A stretch of DNA of 64,000 nucleotides from UBA7359 sp963976795 (GCA_963976795.1 CAXBLT010000005.1:1-64000); one strand, 5' to 3'. Counted from the first letter of the stretch, positions 1-9,449 are shown. A program made the numbers and translations. Notes: generated by a model from the sequence alone, not told the origin.

Positions 1-54
<54 letters not shown>

Positions 55-134
55 AAATAAACCAGTTTCAGCTACCTAATCAATAAATTCGACATACTGT
101 TATGACGTCTAATGCACCTGTAGGTGTTATTTAT

Positions 135-208
135 TGGAGCGGGTGATGGGAATCGAACCCACGTGTTCAGCTTGGAAGGCTGACGTTCTACCATTGAACT
201 ACACCCGC
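135..208 (-). tRNA. tRNA-Gly (TCC)
   Basis: A complete 74-nt cloverleaf on the minus strand, with acceptor GCGGGTG pairing with CACCCGC, anticodon TCC in the loop between CAGCC and the matching 3' arm, the T-loop GGTTCGATTCC, and an encoded 3' CCA. It is the middle member of the Tyr-Gly-Thr tRNA transcript. Confidence 0.96.
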
Positions 209-352
209 CAAATATTACATCACCCATTTGCTATCAATATTCAATTGACAGATTTACCCCGCATCATTCACTTTCATCGAATCCGGCACTTCAAAAATAC
301 CATTACGTAAAAAACCTACTATACTTACTGCAATCCACTATAAAATTCATTT

Positions 353-437
353 TGGTGGAGGGGGTAGGATTCGAACCTACGAAGGCTGAGCCAACAGATT
401 TACAGTCTGCCCTCGTTGACCGCTTGAGTACCCCTCC
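353..437 (-). tRNA. tRNA-Tyr (GTA)
   Basis: An 85-nt class II tRNA on the minus strand starting GGAGGGGTACTCAAGCGG, with anticodon GTA flanked by CAGACT and AATCTG, a long variable arm, the T-loop GGTTCGAATCC and an encoded CCA. It is first in the tRNA series and lies about 15 nt from the -10 element of the promoter at 453-481. Confidence 0.96.
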
Positions 438-452
438 AAAATTCAGCCGGCT

Positions 453-481
453 ATTCTGGAATAATCGTTTACCTGTGTCAA
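453..481 (-). promoter_or_regulatory. Sigma-70 promoter of the tRNA Tyr-Gly-Thr transcript
   Basis: On the minus strand a perfect -35 TTGACA (476-481) is followed after exactly 17 nt by the -10 CAGAAT (453-458). Then comes a G+C-rich discriminator AGCCGGC before the tRNA-Tyr 5' end. A GC-rich discriminator is typical of stable-RNA promoters under stringent (ppGpp) control. That control is inferred here from the sequence type only. Confidence 0.8.
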
Positions 482-500
482 TACTCGTATTATCAATAAT

Positions 501-1055
501 TTAGCTTACACGAATAATATTGCCGTTTTGAGCGTCTCTAATCTCAGTTGGGCTTAAATTATTTTTGATATCTGTTGGAATAACGTAATCAAGTTCATCA
601 CCAAAATATGAACGTACTTCCTCAGTGCTGACAGCAGGTATAGAGCCAGCAGGATTTGCACTGGTAGAGACGATAGGCCCTAGTTCTCGACATAAAGCCT
701 GTATAACCGGATGGGAACTCACCCTTACAGCCAGAGTTTTATGCGATCCTGTTAACCATCTAGGCGTCGTCTTTTTAGCCGGGATAAGCCAGGTAACTGG
801 ACCCGGCCAACTATCACGAATGTGATCTATCATAGATAAATTATCAAAATGTACATAGTCTTCAAGCTGATCTATGGATGAAGCAACTAATATCAACCCT
901 TTTTCGACAGGGCGGAGCTTTAATTGCAGTATCCGATATACAGAGTCTTGAAGTAGAGGCATGCAACCTAAACCAAAAACGGCTTCGGTCGGATAGGCGA
1001 TTACACCACCATTATTAAAGGTGATTATTGCTTGCTTCAAATGCGATGAATTCAT
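501..1055 (-). CDS. tsaC: L-threonylcarbamoyladenylate synthase (TsaC/YrdC)
   Basis: 184 aa, the short single-domain YrdC form. It makes threonylcarbamoyl-AMP from threonine, bicarbonate and ATP, the first step of the t6A37 modification of ANN-decoding tRNAs. Visible family motifs are YPTEAVFGLGC (21-31), the KxRP element (46-49), PGPVT (84-88), RVSSHP (111-116) and STSAN (130-134), which line the nucleotide and threonine pocket. The longer Sua5 C-terminal domain is absent. The gene follows topA by 37 nt on the same strand and is probably co-transcribed with dprA, smg and topA, a conserved gammaproteobacterial arrangement. Its stop lies just upstream of the tRNA promoter. Confidence 0.95.
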   Translation of the reverse strand: MNSSHLKQAIITFNNGGVIAYPTEAVFGLGCMPLLQDSVYRILQLKLRPVEKGLILVASSIDQLEDYVHFDNLSMIDHIRDSWPGPVTWLIPAKKTTPRWLTGSHKTLAVRVSSHPVIQALCRELGPIVSTSANPAGSIPAVSTEEVRSYFGDELDYVIPTDIKNNLSPTEIRDAQNGNIIRVS

Positions 1056-1092
1056 CTGAAGTATATAAATCTTCCAAATGGTAATTTATCAA

Positions 1093-3489
1093 CTAACTAG
1101 CTTTACTAGCTTTCTTTTTGCTAGTTTTCTTTTTGCTAGTTTTTTTCTTAGCCGTCGCTTTTTTGCTTACTTTCTTTTTTGCAGCAGCTTTTTTACGTCC
1201 TCGCCCCCGAGAAGCTGGAGCTGCAGCTAACAATGTGATGCATTCCTCTAATTCCAAAGAGGCGGGTTCTTTATCTTTTGGTACTTTGGCATTTTTGGTG
1301 CCATCAGTAATATAAGGCCCATAACGGCCATTAAGTATAGAGATCCCTTCTTCAACAAAAATCTTAATCTGTTTTTCTGCATCCGCCTTTTTCTTTTCAG
1401 CTACAAGTTCAAGTGCTCGTTCCAGCGTAACTGTGTATGGGTCTTCTTCTTTTGGGAGAGAAGTAAATTTACTGCCGTATCTAATATAGGGACCAAAACG
1501 CCCAACACTTGCTGCAACTTCCTCTCCTTCTTCAGTTTCGCCAAGTATCCTAGGCAGCTTGAACAATTCCAGTGCTTCTTCAAATGTTATACTGTCTAAT
1601 TTCTGCCCTGGCCGTAATCCGGCAAACTTAGGTTTGTCTTCATCATCTTTTGTTCCTATTTGGGCATAAGGTCCATATCGACCAATTCGAACAGAGACTT
1701 CTTTCCCTGATTTTGGATGCGTACCCAACACTCTTGCTTGTGCGACTTCACTGCGACTAACATTTTCATCTTTATCTAATACTTGAGAATGAAACGGCGT
1801 CCAAAAATCTTGCATCAATGGAATCCATTCTTTCTCACCTCGTGAAATTGCATCTAAATCGTCTTCCAGCTTGGCAGTAAACTCATAGTCGACATAATCT
1901 TTAAAGTGGTTAGTTAAGAAATCATTAACTATTTTACCCACATCGGTAGGGTGAAAACGTTTATTTTCCACCTCAACATACTCACGGTTTCTTAGTGTTG
2001 AAATGATATTGGCATAAGTTGATGGGCGACCAATGCCATACTCTTCCAGTGATTTTACCAAGCTCGCTTCAGAATAACGCGGTGGTGGCTCAGTAAAATG
2101 TTGTTCATCGCGAATCTCTTTCAATTTTATTTTTTCGCCTTCTTCTATCTGGGGCAACATTTTTTCATCATCATCCCCTTTAGAATCATCCTTGCCTTCA
2201 AGATAGACTTCCATAAAACCTGCATCAGCAATAGACGATCCATTAGCTCTAAACACATTTCCTTCGCCACATGACATATCTACCGCGACAGTATCTATTG
2301 TAGCGTGCGTCATTTGGCTCGCCATAGTCCTTTTCCAAATCAATTCATAGAGCTTGAATTGCTCAACGCTTAAACTACTTTTTATATCCTGCGGCACTCT
2401 GGTTACTGACGTTGGACGAATAGCTTCATGCGCCTCCTGTGCGTTTTTAGATTTTGTTTTAAACACTCTTGGCTCGTCTGGTAAAGACTTCTTGCCATAT
2501 CTAGTAGCAATAAATTCTCGTATTTCAACAAGAGCTTCCTGAGCCAGATTGACTGAGTCTGTTCGCATATAGGTGATAAGACCAACCGCACCTTCTCCAA
2601 CGTCAATACCTTCGTAAAGTTGTTGTGCTGTCCGCATAGCTCTTTGCGCCGTGAAGCCTAACTTGCGTACCGCTTCTTGTTGTAATGTAGAAGTAATGAA
2701 CGGTGCTGCTGGCTGGCGTTTACGCTGTTTCTTGGTGACAGTTTCAACCAGCAATCCTTCTCCGGCAGCTTTGTCCAAAGTTGCTTTTACTTCTGTAGCA
2801 TGCTCGGTTTTTTCTATTGTAAATTGTTTAATTTTTTCATTATCAAACTGTGTGAGCTTACCAAGAAATTTACTTTTCTTATGTTCCAGATCAGCTTCAA
2901 TCGTCCAATATTCTCGTGGTTCAAATGCTTGTATTTCTTTTTCACGTTCAGCGATCATCCTCAAAGCAGGTGACTGAACGCGCCCGGCAGACAATCCTCT
3001 TTGAATTTTTTTCCATAGTAGCGGAGAAAGATTGAAACCAACCAGATAGTCAAGTGCACGTCGAGCTTGTTGTGCATCGATTAAATTTGATGCTAATTCT
3101 CGCGGGTGTTTTATTGCGTCCTGGATAGCGCTCTTGGTAACTTCGTGAAATACGACCCTATGAACCTGTTTGTTTTTCAGCTCGCCTTTTTCTTTTAATA
3201 ATTCATGAAGATGCCATGAGATGGCTTCTCCTTCTCTATCAGGATCAGTTGCAAGGTATAATGTATCGGCTTTCTTTAAAGCTTTTGATATAGCATCAAC
3301 CGCTTTAGCATTTTTTTCTATGGCTTCATAGCGCATTGAAAAATTATTCTCAGGATCCACCGCTCCTGTTTTAGGCAAAAGGTCACGGACGTGACCATAC
3401 GATGCCAAAACCTTGAAATCTTTACCAAGATAACGTTCAAGTGTTTTACATTTGGCGGGGGACTCAACAATTACAAGGGAACTACTCAT
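1093..3489 (-). CDS. topA: DNA topoisomerase I
   Basis: 798 aa, a type IA topoisomerase that relaxes negative supercoils. The Toprim domain is at the N terminus with Glu9 and the ATDPDREGE metal-binding motif (80-88). The catalytic Tyr is Y307 in GLITYMRTDS. The C terminus differs from E. coli TopA: there are no CxxC zinc ribbons. Instead there are three repeats each carrying GR(Y/F)GPY (the Toprim C-terminal repeat type), then a tail of about 45 residues made almost only of Lys, Ala, Ser and Thr. Lysine-rich tails and zinc-less TopA are known in other bacteria. The gene sits between smg and tsaC. No clear Shine-Dalgarno is seen before the ATG. Confidence 0.97.
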   Translation of the reverse strand: MSSSLVIVESPAKCKTLERYLGKDFKVLASYGHVRDLLPKTGAVDPENNFSMRYEAIEKNAKAVDAISKALKKADTLYLATDPDREGEAISWHLHELLKEKGELKNKQVHRVVFHEVTKSAIQDAIKHPRELASNLIDAQQARRALDYLVGFNLSPLLWKKIQRGLSAGRVQSPALRMIAEREKEIQAFEPREYWTIEADLEHKKSKFLGKLTQFDNEKIKQFTIEKTEHATEVKATLDKAAGEGLLVETVTKKQRKRQPAAPFITSTLQQEAVRKLGFTAQRAMRTAQQLYEGIDVGEGAVGLITYMRTDSVNLAQEALVEIREFIATRYGKKSLPDEPRVFKTKSKNAQEAHEAIRPTSVTRVPQDIKSSLSVEQFKLYELIWKRTMASQMTHATIDTVAVDMSCGEGNVFRANGSSIADAGFMEVYLEGKDDSKGDDDEKMLPQIEEGEKIKLKEIRDEQHFTEPPPRYSEASLVKSLEEYGIGRPSTYANIISTLRNREYVEVENKRFHPTDVGKIVNDFLTNHFKDYVDYEFTAKLEDDLDAISRGEKEWIPLMQDFWTPFHSQVLDKDENVSRSEVAQARVLGTHPKSGKEVSVRIGRYGPYAQIGTKDDEDKPKFAGLRPGQKLDSITFEEALELFKLPRILGETEEGEEVAASVGRFGPYIRYGSKFTSLPKEEDPYTVTLERALELVAEKKKADAEKQIKIFVEEGISILNGRYGPYITDGTKNAKVPKDKEPASLELEECITLLAAAPASRGRGRKKAAAKKKVSKKATAKKKTSKKKTSKKKASKAS

Positions 3490-3576
3490 ATTTGCTAAAC
3501 AATATCACTTTCTAATTAATGAAAAAAAAGATAAAAACTTTAATGTGATGAAGATATCAAATTCTAATAAATTACA

Positions 3577-4053
3577 CTAATGAACCACAGCACTAACTTC
3601 GTCCATTATAATATCTTCCATCCAGGCAAACGCAGCTTCCTTACCAGGTCGATTAAATAATACCATGAGCACGACCCATTTTAGTTGCTGTAATTCTATA
3701 GCGTCAGTTTCAAGAGCCATTACTCTATCGATCACAAGTTCACGGTCTTCCGAATCGAGCACGCCCGATTGTTCAAGAAATAACAAAAAACCCTTACATT
3801 CAACATCAAGCTTTTCATTTTCTATATCGTTAAACACTCTTATTGAACGTGATCGTAGAACACTGGTATCCAAAACATCCTTTTGCGTCGCCAATCCTTC
3901 TAGCCAATCAATTGCTTTATCAACCTGTAGATCGGCGAAGCCAGCCTGAACTAGCTGAGTTTTCAGATCTTGTTGATCGGGGTTTATTTCAAGTTCTTCC
4001 TCGACGTAATGATCAAATAAATATATGAGTACATCTAAAACGGTTTCTTTCAT
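3577..4053 (-). CDS. smg: Smg family protein (DUF494)
   Basis: 158 aa. It starts MKETVLDVLIYLFDHY, the typical N terminus of Smg/DUF494, and is largely helical and acidic, with no signal peptide or membrane segment. The family's molecular role is not established, but its position between dprA and topA is strongly conserved in gammaproteobacteria, which supports the assignment. It is 29 nt from dprA and 87 nt from topA, so one transcript is likely. Confidence 0.9.
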   Translation of the reverse strand: MKETVLDVLIYLFDHYVEEELEINPDQQDLKTQLVQAGFADLQVDKAIDWLEGLATQKDVLDTSVLRSRSIRVFNDIENEKLDVECKGFLLFLEQSGVLDSEDRELVIDRVMALETDAIELQQLKWVVLMVLFNRPGKEAAFAWMEDIIMDEVSAVVH

Positions 4054-4082
4054 AAATTACAATCTTCTATTTGGCCAATCTC

Positions 4083-5198
4083 TTAAGAACAGCGACTATA
4101 CTTACCACCATGCTGGGCTTCAATCACTCCTTGAAGCTCTAATATTAACAGCATGGAGGAAACTACATCTGCCGTCAATCCTGTTAATTCAACAAGCCTA
4201 TCTACTGAGACTATTTCGTAACTCATACTATCTAGTAGTAATTTGTAATCCGGTTCCAAATCGTTAAATTTATACGGGCTAACTTCGAGTGTGCTGGAAC
4301 TATTCAAGACAACATTAGCCATCGGGGGCAACTCCTCAAGAATATCATCTACTGTCTCAACTAATTTTGCACCTTGCTTGATTAAACTATGTGTCCCACG
4401 GGCAAGTGGATTATGAATTGAACCAGGTATCGCGAAGACATCTCTTCCCTGTTCTAGCGCATAATTCGCGGTAATCAATGAACCACTTCTTTTTGCCGCC
4501 TCTACGACCAGCACCCCCATACTCATACCGCTGATAATCCGGTTTCGCTGAGGGAAATTTCCCGGGTTTGGTTTTGTGTCTGGAAGATATTCTGAAAGAA
4601 GTAATCCATTTTCAATAATTTGCTGAGAAATTTTTTTATGCCGCGCAGGGTAAACACTGCTTAATCCATTGCCCAATACCGCTACTGTCGTACCCCCTTC
4701 CTTTAAGGCACCTAAATGGCCATGATAATCAATCCCCAATGCAAGACCGCTACAAATTGTCAGGCCAGATCTTGATAATTCAGCGGCAAAATCTTCTGCT
4801 AATTTTTTTCCTCCAGCCGTAGGATTCCTGCTACCTACGATAGCAAAATGCATAAAGCCCAATACCTCACGAGAACCAATAGCAAACATGATTGCAGGCG
4901 GGGAATGTATTAACTTTAGTAGTGCTGGATAATCAGCATCAAGAATAGTAATCAAGTGATGACACGGCTGATTCAACCATTCAAGGATCCTGCTTATTTG
5001 CCCCTGATCTGGCTCAAGCAGGGATTTTATAGAATTATCATTTAAGCCAAATTGTTTAAGCGCGCTGTGGCTACTCGACAATATAGCCTTAGGCGTTTTG
5101 AATTCAATTAATAGCTTATTACACGTTGTGGGACCGATGCCTATCGCCTGCGTAAGCGATAACCAATCGATATAATTCTGAGTAGCATCCATATCCAT
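4083..5198 (-). CDS. dprA: DNA-processing protein DprA (Smf)
   Basis: 371 aa. DprA binds incoming single-stranded DNA during transformation and loads RecA. An N-terminal helical helix-hairpin-helix-like segment (about 1-65) is followed by the Rossmann-type core. The core carries GSRNPTAGG (122-130), SGLALGID and the VEAAKRSGSLITA motif. A small winged-helix domain fills the last 65 residues or so. An alternative start two codons downstream (Met3) is equally possible. An intrinsic terminator sits just upstream in the leader, so dprA relies on read-through or on its own promoter. Confidence 0.95.
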   Translation of the reverse strand: MDMDATQNYIDWLSLTQAIGIGPTTCNKLLIEFKTPKAILSSSHSALKQFGLNDNSIKSLLEPDQGQISRILEWLNQPCHHLITILDADYPALLKLIHSPPAIMFAIGSREVLGFMHFAIVGSRNPTAGGKKLAEDFAAELSRSGLTICSGLALGIDYHGHLGALKEGGTTVAVLGNGLSSVYPARHKKISQQIIENGLLLSEYLPDTKPNPGNFPQRNRIISGMSMGVLVVEAAKRSGSLITANYALEQGRDVFAIPGSIHNPLARGTHSLIKQGAKLVETVDDILEELPPMANVVLNSSSTLEVSPYKFNDLEPDYKLLLDSMSYEIVSVDRLVELTGLTADVVSSMLLILELQGVIEAQHGGKYSRCS

Positions 5199-5215
5199 AT
5201 GAAAACTCTAAATTG

Positions 5216-5248
5216 ATAAAACACCCCTTCAATATTACTAAAGGGGTG
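5216..5248 (-). terminator. Intrinsic terminator between the LysM gene and dprA
   Basis: A perfect 8-bp inverted repeat (CACCCCTT at 5222-5229 and AAGGGGTG at 5241-5248, 11-nt loop) is followed on the minus strand by TTTTATCA. It lies downstream of the LysM gene and only 18 nt before the dprA start. It could therefore end the LysM transcript or attenuate entry into dprA. Confidence 0.7.
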
Positions 5249-5315
5249 CATAATTATTCTGTCGGTTACTGCAAGAATTGCGCTAGAAGAAATTTATAAC
5301 GCTTTAAGTATTTAC

Positions 5316-6524
5316 TTATAAGCTTCTTACAGCATCCAGTACATGCACTGGGCCTTGTGTCTCCATTACTAATGCGTAACTCACTTTACTAAAAGTCTTA
5401 AAGACCATAACAACACCGACATATTCTTCTGGTAATGTCACATCTTCAGTCTTGTCTTGTATGTTTGCTATCGTAGGAAATGTCTCGTTGAAGGCCTCAA
5501 TGCCTTGACCAACACCATAGGCAAGCTTGCTAATTACGGTGCCATTTTCAGTTATATCCTTCAACTCCGCAGCCTTTTGCGCCTCGCTCTTTTGTACATT
5601 AGGCCCAATCTTATCTTGAACAACATAACCACTTTGATAAATGCCGAGCACATTTCCTGCTTCAATACCTTGTTCTTCGCCAAGGTTTAGAACCACTATT
5701 TGATACTGCCCTATTTGCGAAACACCATCGACAACAGAAAGTATATTACCTTCCATATCGCTGCTAGGTGAACGCGGTATAAATTCTGAGCTGATCTCTT
5801 CATCAGTTTGGGGGAGCAATCGATCGCCTTTCAGAACCTCCCTGTCCACAACTGTAATTATGGCTGAAGCAGGGTCGCCGTTTTTCTTAATTGTCGCATC
5901 GCCAACATAAATGGCTTCATACCCCAAAATCTCATCTTTATCTTTTTCGTTCTTTTTAGGGTTTACATAAGGCTTGCCTTTTCGATAAATAGAATATCTG
6001 ACAACATCTGAATTTTCTGGAATCCCTCGCACATAGATAGTGTTGCCCGTGGTAGCGATTAAATGTTCATCATAACTTGACACCACATAAGGCCACTGAT
6101 CTATCTCATTCTCATCCAGAACAATTGGCCGCTCTAGCAATTGTTGAATCGCGTCGATAGGAATAGTTGGAATGGCCTCATCATTTTCCGTACTGCGAAT
6201 AGTCGGTGACAATTTCACATTGCGCCCTGATACCACTTGACCAGTTCCCCTTTGGAGATTCAGAACAGGCTGACCGTCTTGATAGGTAAGAGAAACAATG
6301 TCGCCCGGGTATATCAAATGTGGATTATTTATTTGGGGATTAACGCCCCAAATTTCTGGCCAACGCCAAGGCTGCTGTAAAAAACGAGCAGAAATATCCC
6401 ATAACGTATCGCCTTTTACGACGGTGTAACTTTCTGGATGATCTGGATTTACCGTTAATTCATCCGCTCTCACGCTAATAGTTAATAGCAAAATGGCGCA
6501 TGAAATCAGAATTTTATTCAACAT
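5316..6524 (-). CDS. Secreted LysM peptidoglycan-binding protein
   Basis: 402 aa with a Sec signal peptide (about 1-20, ending VRA/DE) and one LysM domain (about 33-79, YTVVKGDTLWDIS through IYPGDIVSL). A long periplasmic remainder of about 320 residues has no domain I can name. LysM domains bind peptidoglycan glycan. Homologues next to dprA are common in gammaproteobacteria and their function is not established. The start is supported by AAGG 9 nt upstream. The gene is divergent from def, and its transcript has a candidate terminator immediately downstream. Confidence 0.88.
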   Translation of the reverse strand: MLNKILISCAILLLTISVRADELTVNPDHPESYTVVKGDTLWDISARFLQQPWRWPEIWGVNPQINNPHLIYPGDIVSLTYQDGQPVLNLQRGTGQVVSGRNVKLSPTIRSTENDEAIPTIPIDAIQQLLERPIVLDENEIDQWPYVVSSYDEHLIATTGNTIYVRGIPENSDVVRYSIYRKGKPYVNPKKNEKDKDEILGYEAIYVGDATIKKNGDPASAIITVVDREVLKGDRLLPQTDEEISSEFIPRSPSSDMEGNILSVVDGVSQIGQYQIVVLNLGEEQGIEAGNVLGIYQSGYVVQDKIGPNVQKSEAQKAAELKDITENGTVISKLAYGVGQGIEAFNETFPTIANIQDKTEDVTLPEEYVGVVMVFKTFSKVSYALVMETQGPVHVLDAVRSL

Positions 6525-6676
6525 GTCTATTACCTTACATGATTTCCTTAATGTAGATTAGCAAAAAGTCTAACAAAATGTTAGTCGTGACGCTATTTTA
6601 TTGTGGTTTAACTACAACAAATATTTTTTCCTATATACTATCAGTCAGTTATAACCATTTTGGAGTGAATATTGCT
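6525..6676. promoter_or_regulatory. Divergent promoter region, LysM gene / def
   Basis: This 152-bp AT-rich gap separates the two divergent units and must carry promoters for both. On the plus strand a candidate -10 TATACT is at 6634-6639, but no convincing -35 lies at the right distance. On the minus side TAAAAT and TAATCT elements are present, also without a good -35. An SD-like TGGAG at 6661-6665 precedes the def ATG. Confidence 0.4.
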
Positions 6677-7189
6677 ATGGCAATACTCAAAGTTTTGCAC
6701 TTTCCTGACCCTCGCCTGCGTAATAAGGCAACTCCGGTCAAAGAAATAGGCCCGGGCATAAAGGAAATCGCCGAGAATATGCTCGACACGATGTACACCG
6801 AGAGCGGTATCGGCCTTGCAGCAACTCAAGTCAATATTCAGCAAAGAATTGTTGTGATTGATCTATCAGAAGAAAAAAACGAGCCATTAATCTTGATCAA
6901 CCCTGAAATCACTAAATTAGAGGGTAGAGAAACTATGCGCGAAGGATGCCTTTCGGTACCTGATTATTACGATCTGGTAGAACGCGCTGAAAAAATAGAG
7001 TTTTGTTACAAAACCCTTGATAATGAGTCGGTCGTAACCAATGCTGATGGTTTGTTAGCCGTTTGCGTTCAGCATGAAATCGATCATCTTGACGGCAAAC
7101 TATTCATTGATTATCTCTCATTACTTAAGCGTCAACGCTTAAGGAAAAAAATCGATAAACAAGAAAAACTTCAGCAAAGCGTACTGTGA
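6677..7189 (+). CDS. def: Peptide deformylase
   Basis: 170 aa from ATG at 6677, chosen because it gives the classic N terminus MAILKVLHFPDPRLR and has TGGAG 11 nt upstream; the frame stays open further 5' but without family similarity. It removes the formyl group from nascent protein N termini. The three metal-site motifs are present: GIGLAATQ (44-51; the usual Pro is Thr here), EGCLS (89-93, metal ligand C91) and QHEIDHLDG (132-140, ligands H133 and H137, catalytic E134). It overlaps fmt by 4 nt and heads a long plus-strand gene run. Confidence 0.96.
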   Translation: MAILKVLHFPDPRLRNKATPVKEIGPGIKEIAENMLDTMYTESGIGLAATQVNIQQRIVVIDLSEEKNEPLILINPEITKLEGRETMREGCLSVPDYYDLVERAEKIEFCYKTLDNESVVTNADGLLAVCVQHEIDHLDGKLFIDYLSLLKRQRLRKKIDKQEKLQQSVL

Positions 7190-8127
7190 ATCACGCCAAA
7201 TTAAGGCTCGCATTTGCTGGCACACCGGAAATTTCTCGCACTGTGTTAGAAGAACTGATTAGTGCAGATCGTCATACTGTTGAACTAATTCTGACTCAAC
7301 CTGATCGACCGGCCGGTCGAGGACGCAAACTTAAACCGAGCGACGTTAAGCTTTGTGCCCTCGAAAACAATATTCCTGTTCTCCAGCCCGCAACGTCTAA
7401 AGAACTTCTTCCAGATAGCTTAAAGACTTGTGACATAATGCTGGTAGTAGCTTATGGGCTTCTGATTACCCCTGAAATTTTAACTGCACCCAAATATGGC
7501 TGTATAAACATACACACTTCTTTGCTACCACGTTGGCGCGGAGCAGCCCCCATTCAAAGAGCCATCGAGCATGGTGATAGTAAAACCGGCATTACTATCA
7601 TGCAGATGGATAGTGGCCTGGATACGGGCTCAATAATGGAACAATTTACTTGTCCTATTATGCCAAGTGATACAGCAGGCATATTGCATGATCGTTTGGC
7701 TCAACTAAGTGCAGCAAACATAAATGATTTTCTGACTAAGGTCGCTAATCATGAAATTGATACAACTCAACAAGATAATTCGCTGGCAACTTATGCAAAT
7801 AAGATAAGTAAACATGAGGCAAAAATTGACTGGTCTCAATCTGCCATTGAACTAGAAAGAAAAATCAGGGCATTCAATCCATTTCCAGTTACACATGCTG
7901 TCATTAACAACATTAATATAAGAATTTGGGAAGCCGAAATAAAACAAGGTCCAGATAATTTAATACCGGGTAGTATTTTGAACAACAGAACCAGTCTGGA
8001 CATCATGACGGGAGAAGGTGTTCTTGCCATCACAAAATTACAGATTCCTGGAAAGCGTCCAATGCCCGCAAAAGATTTTCTTAACGGTCACCCTGAATTT
8101 ATCAACAACCATATCGTTGCCTGCTAA
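7186..8127 (+). CDS. fmt: Methionyl-tRNA formyltransferase
   Basis: 313 aa, starting at GTG in a GTGA overlap with the def stop, which implies translational coupling. It formylates Met-tRNAfMet with 10-formyl-THF. Visible features are the Rossmann N terminus with AGTPEISR (11-18), the catalytic triad N108, H110 and D146, the SLLPRWRGAAPI loop (112-123) and a C-terminal tRNA-binding OB-like domain (about 205-313). The def-fmt-rsmB order is standard. Confidence 0.97.
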   Translation: MNHAKLRLAFAGTPEISRTVLEELISADRHTVELILTQPDRPAGRGRKLKPSDVKLCALENNIPVLQPATSKELLPDSLKTCDIMLVVAYGLLITPEILTAPKYGCINIHTSLLPRWRGAAPIQRAIEHGDSKTGITIMQMDSGLDTGSIMEQFTCPIMPSDTAGILHDRLAQLSAANINDFLTKVANHEIDTTQQDNSLATYANKISKHEAKIDWSQSAIELERKIRAFNPFPVTHAVINNINIRIWEAEIKQGPDNLIPGSILNNRTSLDIMTGEGVLAITKLQIPGKRPMPAKDFLNGHPEFINNHIVAC

Positions 8128-8137
8128 TTTACTTATC

Positions 8138-9436
8138 ATGTCATCACGTTTAATAGCCATCCAAATTATTGAGCAAGTGATTGAAAGTAAATCAACACTT
8201 ACATATGCATTAAGAAATAACGAATCATTCAAGCACGCGGGGAAGAATAAAGCATTAATCCAGGAAATTTGCTATGGGACATTCAGGTGGTATATCCAGC
8301 TTGAATATATCCTTCATCTTTTATTAGAAAAACGTATTAAGAAAAAAGATAGCCGTCTTAAATATTTAATTATTGTCGGATTATATCAATTACGCTTTAT
8401 GCGAATTCCGCCTCATGCTGTTGTTTCTGAAACCGTCAACACTTGCAAAAAAATAAAAATGGAATGGGCTAAAGGCTTAGTCAATGCAATCTTACGTCGC
8501 TATATTCGGGAACCGAATATTTTTAATCCTGATGTTAATCATGACAACAACCTTGCGACATCACATCCTAAATGGTTTATCGAACAACTTAGACAAGACT
8601 GGCCTGAAGAATGGAAAAGTGTCCTTGAAGCAAACAATCAGCACCCCCCAATGTATCTTCGAATAAACCAGCTACATCAAAGTCGTGAACAGTACCTGGT
8701 AAAAATGAAAACAGCTGGTATTGCAGCTGAAATCACACCTTACTCTGAACAGGGAGTATTATTGGAAAAACCGATTGATGTCGAGCAATTACCAGGGTTT
8801 GATAAAGGTGATGTCTCTGTACAGGAACTTGCTGCTCAATTGTCAGCAGAACTACTTGATTTAAAACCCGAACAAACTGTCCTTGATGCTTGTGCTGCAC
8901 CGGGAGGCAAGAGTTCCCACATACTAGAGTCACAACCAAGGCTAAAGTCTTTAACAGTTATAGAAAAAGATCCAAATCGCGCAAAAAGATTATCCGATAC
9001 ATTAATACGACTAGACCTCCATGCTATAACTAAAGTGGCAGATATTAATGATATTGATGACTGGTGGGACAAAGGTTTTTTTGATCGTATTTTACTAGAT
9101 GCACCCTGCTCCGCCACAGGTGTAATACGCCGACACCCTGATATTAAGATACTCAGAACACCTGAGGAAGTTAAGACTATTAGAACATTACAAATGCAAC
9201 TTTTAGAGACGCTTTGGAAAACATTAAAACAGAAAGGGTTATTGGTTTATGTTACTTGCTCTGTATTAAAGCAGGAAAACTCAGAGCTGATAAAACAATT
9301 CATTGAGAATAACAAGGACTGCATATTAAAACCCATTGATGCGGAATGGGGCAAAGACACAGGCTATGGCAAACAAATTTTAACCGGACAAAATAATATG
9401 GATGGTTTCTTCTATACTTGTCTCGAGAAGGTATAG
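8138..9436 (+). CDS. rsmB: 16S rRNA (cytosine(967)-C(5))-methyltransferase RsmB
   Basis: 432 aa from ATG at 8138, giving the usual MSSRLIAIQIIEQV start; the frame is open for 40 more codons upstream but those overlap fmt and lack similarity. An N-terminal NusB-like RNA-binding domain (about 1-140) precedes a class I methyltransferase domain. That domain has the SAM motif DACAAPGGKSS (near 249), the general-base cysteine motif DAPCSATG (near 319) and the catalytic YVTCS (near 371). The gene is 10 nt downstream of fmt. Confidence 0.96.
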   Translation: MSSRLIAIQIIEQVIESKSTLTYALRNNESFKHAGKNKALIQEICYGTFRWYIQLEYILHLLLEKRIKKKDSRLKYLIIVGLYQLRFMRIPPHAVVSETVNTCKKIKMEWAKGLVNAILRRYIREPNIFNPDVNHDNNLATSHPKWFIEQLRQDWPEEWKSVLEANNQHPPMYLRINQLHQSREQYLVKMKTAGIAAEITPYSEQGVLLEKPIDVEQLPGFDKGDVSVQELAAQLSAELLDLKPEQTVLDACAAPGGKSSHILESQPRLKSLTVIEKDPNRAKRLSDTLIRLDLHAITKVADINDIDDWWDKGFFDRILLDAPCSATGVIRRHPDIKILRTPEEVKTIRTLQMQLLETLWKTLKQKGLLVYVTCSVLKQENSELIKQFIENNKDCILKPIDAEWGKDTGYGKQILTGQNNMDGFFYTCLEKV

Positions 9437-9449
9437 AGTGGTGTCTTTT

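Noticed and set aside
3500..3525. A T8 run upstream of topA as a terminator
   Set aside because: No G+C-rich hairpin precedes it.
6578..6676. An extended def start 33 codons upstream
   Set aside because: It would add a hydrophobic, unrelated N terminus; ATG 6677 has an SD-like TGGAG and matches the family start.
8018..8137. A 5' extension of rsmB by 40 codons
   Set aside because: It overlaps the end of fmt and has no family similarity; the ATG at 8138 gives the expected N terminus.
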